Source of the DNA: Palsa-504 sp050011155
GTDB taxonomy: Bacteria > Actinomycetota > Actinomycetes > Streptosporangiales > Streptosporangiaceae
Length of the DNA stretch: 64,000 bases
Direction: 5' to 3'
NCBI GenBank assembly: GCA_050011155.1
Contig: JBEKJP010000060.1
Span: 1-64,000 of the forward strand
Position numbers and translations under genes: made by a program. A model generated the notes under the pieces. The model made no database searches. It was not told where the DNA came from and was given only the letters and a program-made list of their open reading frames with translations. Of the stretch, positions 44,494 to 52,497 are shown one piece after another. Position 1 is the stretch's first letter, and each line of letters opens with the position of its first letter.

Positions 44494-45321
44494 TCAGGGG
44501 CCGGCCGGCCCGAGCAGCTGCTCGGCCTCGCACCACCAGCTGGTCCGCCCGTCGACCGGGGCGGTGCGCATGGGCGCGTGATCGCGCGGGCAGGCGGCGC
44601 CCGGATGCCGGTACGGGATGATCGTCAGGCTGTGCACGCCGCCGCCGCGCAGGGCCGCCCTGATCGTGTCGCGGCTGGCCCGGAGCAGCCGGCTCTCCTC
44701 CGCCGCGGTCAGGCTGCCGACCGCCCGGGCCGGGTGTACCCGGGCCCGCCACAAGATCTCGTCGGCCAGCAGGTTGCCGATGCCGGCGATCCGGTGCTGG
44801 TCCATGAGCCGCGCCTTGACCGGCGCGGTGCTGCCCGCCGCGAGCGCGGCCCGGAACTGGGCCGGCGTGATCAGCTGGGCGTCCGGACCCAGTTCCCCGA
44901 CCGGCGGGTTGAGCCGGACGCGGCCGAGGCGCCGCGGGTCGACCAGGATGAGGCGGCCGCCGTCGTCGAAGGTCACGGTAAAGCGGGCCCAGCGGTAATC
45001 GCCCGGCTGGCGGCCGCGTTCCCAGTAGTCGCCGCCGTCGACCTCGGTCCCGTCGGGGTCGGCGATCACGATCTTGCCCGACATCCCGAGGTGGATGCCG
45101 AGCGTGACCGCATCGGTGGCCGGCCCGGTCTGGCACCACATGCTCTTTCCCCGCCGCATCGCGGCGACGAACTCACCGCCGAGCAGCGCGTGGCGGATCT
45201 CCCCCCGCGCATGCGGGCGGCATACGAAGGCATCGGAGTCGTCGACGTCGGCGATCCGCCGCCGCAGCCCGCGCCGCTCGATCACGGCCCGGGCCGACTC
45301 CACCTCAGGAAGCTCAGGCAT
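44494..45321 (-). CDS. Fpg/Nei-family DNA glycosylase
   Basis: 275 residues beginning M-P-E-L-P-E-V-E, the invariant catalytic N-terminus (Pro2 and Glu3). G-I-H-L-G-M-S-G-K and the helix-two-turn-helix I-A-G-I-G-N-L-L-A-D-E-I-L-W follow. The C-terminal zinc finger is unusual: in A-C-P-R-D-H ... W-W-C-E-A-E only one Cys of each expected C-x2-C pair is present, with His and Glu nearby as possible substitutes. The enzyme excises oxidised bases and nicks DNA at abasic sites. It is encoded downstream of the MFS gene on the same strand, separated by palindromic copy B. Confidence 0.88.
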   Translation of the reverse strand: MPELPEVESARAVIERRGLRRRIADVDDSDAFVCRPHARGEIRHALLGGEFVAAMRRGKSMWCQTGPATDAVTLGIHLGMSGKIVIADPDGTEVDGGDYWERGRQPGDYRWARFTVTFDDGGRLILVDPRRLGRVRLNPPVGELGPDAQLITPAQFRAALAAGSTAPVKARLMDQHRIAGIGNLLADEILWRARVHPARAVGSLTAAEESRLLRASRDTIRAALRGGGVHSLTIIPYRHPGAACPRDHAPMRTAPVDGRTSWWCEAEQLLGPAGP

Positions 45322-45330
45322 GTACCCTCC

Positions 45331-45365
45331 CCCGTTCGTCCCAAAATCTTTTTATAACGAACGGG
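45331..45365. repeat. Palindromic element, copy B (contains MFS stop codon)
   Basis: Nine-bp arms CCCGTTCGT and ACGAACGGG around CCCAAAATCTTTTTATA. The minus-strand MFS reading frame ends inside it (TAA at 45352-45354), so the element supplies the last four codons of that gene. Confidence 0.85.
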
Positions 45366-46884
45366 ATGGCGTCCCCGCACCGGTTACCGGCTCACGCGGC
45401 GGCCGGCCGGGCAGGCGCAGCGCCGCGCCCGCGCCGCCCCAGCAGGCCAGGGCGGCCACCACGCAGGCGGCGTGCAAGCCCGCCATGAACGACGCGGTCA
45501 CAGCCCGGGTCAGGGCGGCCGGGTCCGGCTGGTGGCGGGCGATGTCCAGGGCGGCGGCGACCGAGCCGCGGGCCGCGGCGTAGGCGGACGCGGGCAGCGC
45601 GTGCACGGGCGTGGCCGCCAGCCGGTGCGGATACACGCTGCCGAAGACGCTGCCGATGACGGCGACGCCCAGGGTGCCGCCGGCCTCGCGGGTGGCGTCG
45701 TTGACGGCCGAGCCGGTGCCGGCCCGGGCCGGGGGCAGCACGGACAGGATGGACTCGGTGGCCGGGGTGCTGATCAGCCCGAGCGCGGCGCCGATGATCA
45801 CCATCTGGGCGACGACCCGCGGGTAGGGCTCGGCCGCGGGCGAGACGGCGATCCACGCGAACGCCGCGCCGAACGAGATCAGGCCGCCGGTGACGACGAG
45901 CCGGGGGCCGGCCCGGACGGCCAGGCTCGCGCCGGCCTCGGAGCCGGCCGCGATGCTGATCGCGACGGGCAGGATCCGCACCCCCGTCGCCAGCGGGCTG
46001 TAGCCGCGGATGAACTGGAAGTACTGCGTGACGAGGAAGATGAAGCCCAACAGCGCGAAGAAGGCGATGGTGACCGAGCCGCTGGCGGCGGTGAAGGCCG
46101 GCACCTTGAACAAGGTGACGTCGAGCATCGGCGCGGCGGTGCGCCGCTCCACGACCACGAACGCCGTCCCGAGCAGGGCCGTGCCGGCGAATCCGGCGAT
46201 GCTGGCCGCGGCCCCCCAGCCGCGGCCGGGCGCCTCGATGACCGTGTAGACGAGCAAGCCGATCGCCGCCGAGGAGACCAGCAGGCCGAGCCGGTCGATC
46301 CGGGCGGCCCCGGGCTGGCGTGACTCCGGCACGACCAGCACCGTGGCGATCACCGCGACCAGGGCAACGGGGACCAGGGCCCAGAACACGGACCCGTACC
46401 AGAAGTGAGCCAGCAGCAGCCCGCCGGTGACCGGTCCGACCGCCACCCCCAGGCCGGCCACGGCGCCCCAGATCCCGATGGCCCGGGTCCGTTCGGCCCG
46501 GCCGGGATAGGCGCTGGTGATGATAGACAACGTGGTCGGGTAGACCAGCGCGTCGAAGGCGCCCATCACGAACCGGAGCAGCACCAGCGTCCCGGCCTGG
46601 TGCACCTCTCCGGCCAGGGCGGACGCCGCCGCGAAGCCGAGCAGGCCGGTGACCAGGACCGGACGGCGGCCGTAGCGGTCGCCGAGCGACCCGCCGGTCA
46701 GCACCAGCGCGGCGAAGGCCAGGCTGTACCCGTCGACCACCCACTGGAGGGTGCTCGTCCCGGCCCCCAGCTGCCTGCTCAGCGTGGGCAGGGCGACGTT
46801 CACGATGGTGGTGTCCAGGTCGATAGCGAACACGGCCAGGCAGACCGTGGCCAGCACGGCCAGGCGGTGGCGGGCGGTGAGCAC
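45352..46884 (-). CDS. MFS drug exporter, DHA2 (14-TM) type
   Basis: 510 residues with about 14 membrane helices. Motifs of the EmrB/QacA group: D-L-D-T-T-I-V-N-V-A-L-P in helix 1, W-V-V-D-G-Y-S-L-A-F-A in helix 2, and G-G-S-L-G-D-R-Y-G-R-R-P-V (motif A). Proton-driven export of lipophilic compounds is expected. Its start is 2 bp after the stop of the alpha/beta-hydrolase gene, so they are one operon, divergent from the ACP-ketosynthase pair. Confidence 0.9.
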   Translation of the reverse strand: MLTARHRLAVLATVCLAVFAIDLDTTIVNVALPTLSRQLGAGTSTLQWVVDGYSLAFAALVLTGGSLGDRYGRRPVLVTGLLGFAAASALAGEVHQAGTLVLLRFVMGAFDALVYPTTLSIITSAYPGRAERTRAIGIWGAVAGLGVAVGPVTGGLLLAHFWYGSVFWALVPVALVAVIATVLVVPESRQPGAARIDRLGLLVSSAAIGLLVYTVIEAPGRGWGAAASIAGFAGTALLGTAFVVVERRTAAPMLDVTLFKVPAFTAASGSVTIAFFALLGFIFLVTQYFQFIRGYSPLATGVRILPVAISIAAGSEAGASLAVRAGPRLVVTGGLISFGAAFAWIAVSPAAEPYPRVVAQMVIIGAALGLISTPATESILSVLPPARAGTGSAVNDATREAGGTLGVAVIGSVFGSVYPHRLAATPVHALPASAYAAARGSVAAALDIARHQPDPAALTRAVTASFMAGLHAACVVAALACWGGAGAALRLPGRPPREPVTGAGTPSRSL

Positions 46885-46886
46885 GG

Positions 46887-47693
46887 TCAGAATGTGCTGA
46901 TGGTCTCGGTCAGGGCCGTGGCGAATTCGTCCGGCCGGTCTTCGTAAGCGTGGTGATGGCCGGGGAAGGTGACCAGGTCGCAGGCGAGTTCGGCGGCCAT
47001 CGCACGGGAGATGCGGACCTGGCGGTAATCGCCCGCCAGGCTCCCGTCGCCCACGGCCACCGCCGTGGGCGTGCCCGCTTGCCTGATCGCGGCGAGGTCC
47101 GGCCGGAAGTCGACCATCGGCATCACGTGATGGCGGAAGACGTAATCCCCGTCTCTCTTCGCGCGGGCCATCGACCGGGGCCCGAACGTCGGCTGGGAAT
47201 CGACCCCGATTGCGCGCGTCCAGGCCCGGTAGGCCGTCACAATGCCCCGGCGCTCGTTAAGGTCGCACAGGCCCTGGAAGAATGCCCGTTGCTCGACCGC
47301 GTCGGGCAGGATTGCGATGGTGAGCGGTTCGTGGATGATATAGGCGCGGACGCGGCCGGGATAACGGGAGCTGAAATCAAAGCCGGCTGACGCTCCGCCG
47401 CAGGTAGCGAACAGGATCGTCGGGCCGACATCGAGCGCGTCGAGCAAGGTGGCGATATCGCGGCTCTCCTGGCCGAAATCCAGCGGGCGGTCGGCCCGGC
47501 CGGTGCTCTGCAAAGTGCCCCGGCGGTCATAGCTGATGACCTGGAATTCCCTGGCCAGCCGCCGGGCCAGCCGCCGGAATTCGAGCACGCCGGCCCCGGC
47601 TCCGCCGATGGCGAGCACCGCGGGCCCGCGCCCGGTGCTCTGGTAGTGGAGTTCCGCGCCGTCAACGGCGATGGTGTCAGCTCGAAGTGCCAC
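46887..47693 (-). CDS. Alpha/beta-hydrolase with Cys at the nucleophile position
   Basis: 268 residues. Alpha/beta-hydrolase fold: oxyanion region I-G-G-A-G-A-G, R-R-G-T near strand 4, a nucleophile elbow, a later V-A-V-G-D-G (acid) and F-P-G-H-H-H-A-Y-E (His). The elbow that is normally G-x-S-x-G reads A-T-C-G-G, placing C98 where the Ser nucleophile should be. A Cys nucleophile occurs in dienelactone hydrolases, but the overall sequence is of the Ser-type family. The gene heads the exporter operon, so it might process the exported compound. Confidence 0.78.
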   Translation of the reverse strand: MALRADTIAVDGAELHYQSTGRGPAVLAIGGAGAGVLEFRRLARRLAREFQVISYDRRGTLQSTGRADRPLDFGQESRDIATLLDALDVGPTILFATCGGASAGFDFSSRYPGRVRAYIIHEPLTIAILPDAVEQRAFFQGLCDLNERRGIVTAYRAWTRAIGVDSQPTFGPRSMARAKRDGDYVFRHHVMPMVDFRPDLAAIRQAGTPTAVAVGDGSLAGDYRQVRISRAMAAELACDLVTFPGHHHAYEDRPDEFATALTETISTF

Positions 47694-47771
47694 TATGTAT
47701 CATAACGCGCGAAGAGAGCCGCTCGCACAATTCTCACCACGCGATAATGGGCTGGTAAAAGGGAGGCCGGA

Positions 47772-48044
47772 ATGGCGGATGTCCTCCGAGAGAAGGAATT
47801 GATAGAGCTGGTGAAGAACGTCGCCGAGGAAGCCCTGGATATCGACCTCGGCGACGCGACGCCGCAGACGCCGCTGCGCTCCCTGGGACTGGATTCACTC
47901 GATCAGCTCGAGCTGGTCAGCGCCCTGGAAGAACGCCTCGAGACCTGCATACCGGACAGTTATCTCAACCAGGTCGAGACCGTCGGCGACCTGATCGCCG
48001 CCCTGGCGGACCTGCAGGTGAGCCGGCCCGATGTCAGCGGATGA
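47772..48044 (+). CDS. Acyl carrier protein
   Basis: 90 residues, GGGAGG 6 bp before the ATG. Four-helix ACP with the phosphopantetheine attachment serine S42 in L-G-L-D-S-L-D-Q-L-E-L-V. It overlaps the ketosynthase gene by 14 bp, so the two are made together. There is no adjacent FabD, FabG or FabH, which argues against housekeeping fatty-acid synthesis and for a specialised acyl product. Confidence 0.93.
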   Translation: MADVLREKELIELVKNVAEEALDIDLGDATPQTPLRSLGLDSLDQLELVSALEERLETCIPDSYLNQVETVGDLIAALADLQVSRPDVSG

Positions 48045-49263
48045 CGTCGTCGTTACCGGGGTGGGCATCGTCTCGCCGGTGGGCGGTGACGCCCCGTCCA
48101 CCATGAAGGCGCTGCTCGGCGGCGAATCCGGGGTGACCCTGCTGCCAGAAGACCAGCGCGAGCGGACGCCGGTGCACCTGTACGCCCCGGTCGGTGACGA
48201 TGCCCTGAGCCGGGTCAGCCGCCGGGAGAAGCTGCGCCACGACCGGTCCGTGCACCTGGCCCTGGCGGCCGGCCGGGAAGCCTGGCAGGACGCCGGCGCC
48301 CCGGCGGCCGATCCGGCCCGGGTCGCCTCGGTGGTCGCGACCGGCATGGGCGGGCTGACCACCCTGCTCGAACTGCACGAGCGTTACCTGGTCAAGGGCC
48401 CGGTCGGCCTGCCCGCCCACACCATTACCGGCATCATGGCCAACGCCAGCTCGGCGCTGCTGGCCAGCGAGATCGGCGCCCGGGCGGCGGCCGTATCGCT
48501 CGCGAGCGCCTGCGCCTCGGGATCCGACGCCATCGCCCACGCCCTGCGCCTGTTCCGCGACGACGAGATCGACCTGGCCGTGGCCGGGGGCACCGAGGCC
48601 ATCGCCCACCCGGTCACGCTAGCGGCGTTCGGCGCGCTGCGGGCCTTGTCAAAACGGCACGACGACCCGGCGCACGCGTCGCGGCCGTTCGACCGCGACC
48701 GGGACGGGTTCGTGCTCGGGGAGGGGGCGGCCATCATGGTGCTTGAACGCCGCCGGCACGCCGCGGGCCGGGGCGCGCGGATCCTGGCCCGGATCGCGGG
48801 GGCGGGCTCCACCTGCGACGGTTCCCACCTGGTGGCGCCCGACCCCACCGGCCGCTGGAACGCCGCCGCCATCGGCAAGGCGCTGCGCGCGGCCGGGATG
48901 GGCCCGCCGGACATCTCCTGCGTCAGCGCCCACGCGACCGCCACCGTGCAGGGCGACCTGGCCGAGAACGAGGCGCTTAAGCAGGCGTTCGGCGGTGCCC
49001 TGGCTGACATCTGCGTGACCGCGCTGAAGTCGTCGTTCGGCCACACCATCGGCGCGTCCGGCGCGGTGGCGGCCGCGGTCGCCGCCCTGTCCGTCCGCGA
49101 CCGGGCCGTTCCCCCCACCCGCAACCTCGATAACCTGGACCCCGCCATCGACCTGGACGTGGTCCGCGAGACGCCCCGCCCGCTGCCGCCCGGCGCGGCG
49201 GTCCTGGTCAACGCGGCCGGGTTCGGCGGCCACAACACCGCCCTCGTCATCGCGGGCGAGTAG
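48031..49263 (+). CDS. Beta-ketoacyl-ACP synthase (KAS II-like)
   Basis: 410 residues. Thiolase-fold condensing enzyme with the full triad: C161 in S-L-A-S-A-C-A-S-G-S, H301 in S-A-H-A-T-A-T (canonical form A-H-G-T-x-T, so Gly is replaced by Ala), and H338 in K-S-S-F-G-H-T-I-G-A-S-G-A. It extends acyl chains carried on the ACP encoded just upstream. With only ACP and one KS, the pathway must borrow other activities from elsewhere in the genome. Divergent from the hydrolase-exporter operon. Confidence 0.9.
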   Translation: MSADDVVVTGVGIVSPVGGDAPSTMKALLGGESGVTLLPEDQRERTPVHLYAPVGDDALSRVSRREKLRHDRSVHLALAAGREAWQDAGAPAADPARVASVVATGMGGLTTLLELHERYLVKGPVGLPAHTITGIMANASSALLASEIGARAAAVSLASACASGSDAIAHALRLFRDDEIDLAVAGGTEAIAHPVTLAAFGALRALSKRHDDPAHASRPFDRDRDGFVLGEGAAIMVLERRRHAAGRGARILARIAGAGSTCDGSHLVAPDPTGRWNAAAIGKALRAAGMGPPDISCVSAHATATVQGDLAENEALKQAFGGALADICVTALKSSFGHTIGASGAVAAAVAALSVRDRAVPPTRNLDNLDPAIDLDVVRETPRPLPPGAAVLVNAAGFGGHNTALVIAGE

Positions 49264-49540
49264 CGGGCGTTTGCGAAACTCGCAACAGGCATGGCGTGGA
49301 GAAAGAGGTCCCCGTGCGGCCACTGAGCAGCGGCGCGCCGGGGTGTCACCCGCGCGGCATCGACAGCGCTCACCCGCCCAGCCAGCCTGCATCGTGAACT
49401 GGCAGGGGACCAGCTCGTGCTCGGGGGGCGGACCGGGGAACATGCGGCTGACAGCGGGCATCGGACGACCTCTCGGGCTGGTTCGGGCGGTCAGGCGGGG
49501 CGTGACGGCATCCGCGCAGCTTAGCCGGGGGGATGCGACA

Positions 49541-51100
49541 TTAATGGGACATTTGCGGTCTGGTCATACCTGGACGAAAGCGCTTTGATGCAGGGAGCCT
49601 CAGGCCGGCGCCGATCCGGAGGGGAATCGGCGTCGTGCCCGGCCGTCTGAGTTCGCGAGCATGGCCCGGACCTTGTCGGCGGCGTCGTGGTTGCGCAGGT
49701 CCTCGAAGATGACCAGGGCCTGCTCCCAGGCCTCCCGGGCCTGGGCGAGATTGCCGGCCGCCTGGCGGGTCTCGCCGAGGTGGGTGAGGGCGTCCGCTTC
49801 GGTGAAGCGGTCGCCGGCTTCCCGGTGCAGGCTGAGCGCGCGCTGGTAGCAGGCGGCGGCTTCGCCGAGGTTGCCCAGATGGTGCTCGGCGTACCCCAGG
49901 CTGTCCGCCGGCGCGCTCGGTGATCAGATGAGCGCGGGCCAGCTCGCCGAGGTCCCGGCGGGCCCGCCCCAGGTCGGCAGCGGCCAGGTCGGTACTGGCC
50001 AGGCTGGCCGCGGCCGGGCCGCTGATGTCGGGGCCGGGGTGGATGCCCAGCAGCCGGAACATCCGCGCCGCCGAGGGGCTGAGCTGACGGACCGACCAGG
50101 AGAACACCGCGCGGACATCGGCCGCGGGATCGCCGGCGTCCAGGGCGTCCAGCCGGCCAGCGGCGTTGAGCAGCTCGTCAGCCAGCGCCGCCAGCGGAAG
50201 GCGGGGCCTGGTCGCGGCCCGGGCCGCCGCGATCGCGACGGCCAGCGGCAAGCAGCCGCTCAAGCTGGCGATCGCGCTGACCGCGCCGGGCTCGGCGGCG
50301 GCCCGGGCCAGGCCGATCCGGGTGGCCAGCAGCTCGGTGGCCTCACTATGGGCCAGCACGTCCAGGGACAGCAGCCGGGCGCCGTCGGTCGCGGCCAGGC
50401 CGGTCAGCTGGCTGCGGCTGGTGACCAGGACCAGGGTCCCGGCCGAGGCCGGCCGCAGCAGCCGGACCTGCTGCTCGTCGCGGGCGTTGTCCAGGACGAT
50501 CAGCATCCGCCGGTCCGCCAGCAGGCTGCGGTAGAGGGCCGCCTGGGCCTCCGGGCTGGCCGGGACGCGCTCCGGGGCCACCCCCAGGGCGTCCAGGAAT
50601 CCGCGGATGGCCTCGGGCGCGGTGACCGGGCTGCCGGACGGGTCGAAGCCGCGCAGGTTCACGTACAGCTGCCCGCCCGGGAACCGGCCCGCCACCTGGT
50701 GCGCCCAGTACAGGGCCAGCGCGGTCTTGCCCACGCCGGCCATCCCGCTGACCGCGCTGATCACCGCCGTCCCCGGGTGGCTGGCTTCGGCCGCGTCCAG
50801 GACCTGGGTGAGCCGCTGCAGCTCAGCCGCGCGCCCGGTGAAATCGGCCACCGCGCCCGGCAGCTGCCGGGGCGCCACGCCGTCACCCCGCTGGTCACCG
50901 GTGGCCAGCAGGCCCTCGAGCAGGTCGGCCGAGACGTTCAGCGCCCGGGCCAGCCGGGGCCGGATCGACGGCAGCGGCTCGCTCTCGCCGCGTTCCCACC
51001 GCACCACCGTGGAACGCCCGACGGCCAGCAGCTCGGCCAGCGCTTCCTGCGTCAGCCCCAGCGCCTTACGCCGCTGGACCAGGCGCTGCCGTCGGGCCAC
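49541..51100 (-). pseudogene. XRE-NB-ARC-TPR regulator with internal deletion
   Basis: Starts at GTG 51100 (GGAGG 7 bp upstream). An XRE HTH (GLTQEALAELLAVGRSTVVR) and an NB-ARC ATPase (Walker A G-M-A-G-V-G-K-T, Walker B M-L-I-V-L-D-N-A) are normal as far as E-L-A-R-A-H-L-I-T-E-R. There, near 49912-49920, the sequence jumps. What follows in a different frame is the end of a TPR domain (LGYAEHHLGNLGEAAACYQR, T-H-L-G-E-T-R-Q-A-A-G-N-L-A-Q-A-R), stopping at 49600. In the open frame the tail is nonsense to 49541. The winged-helix and most TPRs, probably several hundred codons, are gone. It was a SARP-like/AfsR-like transcriptional regulator, likely now non-functional. Confidence 0.7.
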
Positions 51101-51233
51101 GTGACGGCCTCCTGTCGGCCAAGGTGGATCTGGATCCCGGACTGAGATGCCCGTTGACACCAGACGTTAGCGCGGCCGGTCCCTTTTACCGCCTCCAATT
51201 CGCAGCCGGGAATCCTTATTATCACCAGCTGAT

Positions 51234-52223
51234 TCAGGGTGCCTGCGGCAGCGATTTCAGCCAGTCCACGAGGAACTCGTTGACCTCAACGGCCCGTTCC
51301 TGCTGGACCCAGTGGCCGCACCCGGGCAGGATATGGCTGCCCCGCAGGTCGGGCAGGGTCTCGGGAAAGCGGGCGATGGCCCGGGCCCCCCACCTGGTCG
51401 GGCCGTCCTTTTCCCCGCCGATGAACAGGGCGGGAACCCGGATAGGCGCGCCTCGCCACGGCTGGAGGTCCTGCCAGTCCCGGTCCACGTTGCGGTAGCG
51501 GTTGAGGGCACCACGGAAACCGGTCCGCTCGAACTCCGCGGCATAGAACCCGAGGTCGTCCTCGGTGAGCCAGCCGGGCAGCGGGCCGGGGGCGGGGAAG
51601 CGGTCCCGCAGCATCGTGCCCCGCGCCACGGTGGCGATGCTCGCCCCGCCGGACGCCGACTCCGCCCCGTCGGCTGACGCCGCGACGTAGAAGCCGAGCA
51701 GCCACGAGCGCACGTCGATCTCGGCTTCCCGCTCGGCCCGTCCCGGCTCCTGGAAGTAGCTGATGTAAAACTCCTCGTCGGGGCCGGCCAGCCGGGCCAT
51801 CTCGGCGAAGGCCTCGGTGGGCCGCCGGGTGCCCGGCGGGCTGTAGGGCACGCTGAGCATCGCGACCGCGGTGAAGATGTCCGGCCGCAGCAGGGCCGAG
51901 TGGGCGGCGATCGGCGCCCCCCAGTCGTGCCCGATGACGATCGCCGGTTCCCCTCGTCCGGCCAGTGCCTCCACCACGCCGAGGTTGTCGGTGACGTGCT
52001 GGAGCATCCCGTAGGCCTCGACCTCCAGCGGAGCGGACGACCGGCCGTACCCCCGGACGTCGATCGCCACCGCCCGGAACCCGGCCGCGGCGATCACCGG
52101 CAGCTGGTGCCGCCACGAGTACCATGACTCGGGGAACCCGTGGACGAGCAGGACCAGCGGGCCCGACCCTTCCTCCACGCAGTGGATCCTCGTCCCCCGG
52201 GCGTCGATCACCTGGTGCCTCAT
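51234..52223 (-). CDS. Epoxide hydrolase-type alpha/beta-hydrolase
   Basis: 329 residues. H-G-F-P-E-S-W oxyanion motif, nucleophile D100 in V-I-G-H-D-W-G-A-P, cap-domain tyrosines, and catalytic His in G-C-G-H-W-V-Q-Q-E. An Asp nucleophile with H-G-x-P-x-x-W marks soluble epoxide hydrolases (EphA-like) rather than esterases. Cytoplasmic, single gene. Confidence 0.85.
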   Translation of the reverse strand: MRHQVIDARGTRIHCVEEGSGPLVLLVHGFPESWYSWRHQLPVIAAAGFRAVAIDVRGYGRSSAPLEVEAYGMLQHVTDNLGVVEALAGRGEPAIVIGHDWGAPIAAHSALLRPDIFTAVAMLSVPYSPPGTRRPTEAFAEMARLAGPDEEFYISYFQEPGRAEREAEIDVRSWLLGFYVAASADGAESASGGASIATVARGTMLRDRFPAPGPLPGWLTEDDLGFYAAEFERTGFRGALNRYRNVDRDWQDLQPWRGAPIRVPALFIGGEKDGPTRWGARAIARFPETLPDLRGSHILPGCGHWVQQERAVEVNEFLVDWLKSLPQAP

Positions 52224-52497
52224 GAGCCGAAGGCTACGTGAACGACCGGCGCCGAGTTAAGCGGACGTCCGGGGAATGAATCGAGTACCGGATAAGCTCT
52301 ACCTTGCGGTCCTGGTTGTCTTGCGTTTCGTTGCGTGTTTCCTTCAGGGCCTAGATGAGCAGCGCCGGGAACCAGCCCGCACGCTGATGGCCCGTTGCGA
52401 CGGTAGTGCGCTGCGACGGAGGCCGCGCTCGGTGTCAGCGCCCTGGGGCGGCGCTCCACCGCGTGGCCATGGACGTAACCAGTGCGGGAGTGTACAG
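52224..52497 (+). other. Long untranslated region before helicase gene
   Basis: 274 bp without a gene, relatively T-rich between 52300 and 52350 (runs of TTGCG and TTTC). It would be a long 5' leader for the DEAD-box helicase; such helicase mRNAs often have cold-responsive leaders. No specific structure was identified by eye. Confidence 0.3.

Noticed and set aside
49577..49586. AAAGCGCTTT, resembling the LacI operator
   Set aside because: Differs at both ends from GAAGCGCTTC and lies at the 3' end of the decayed NB-ARC gene, not in a promoter of a sugar gene.
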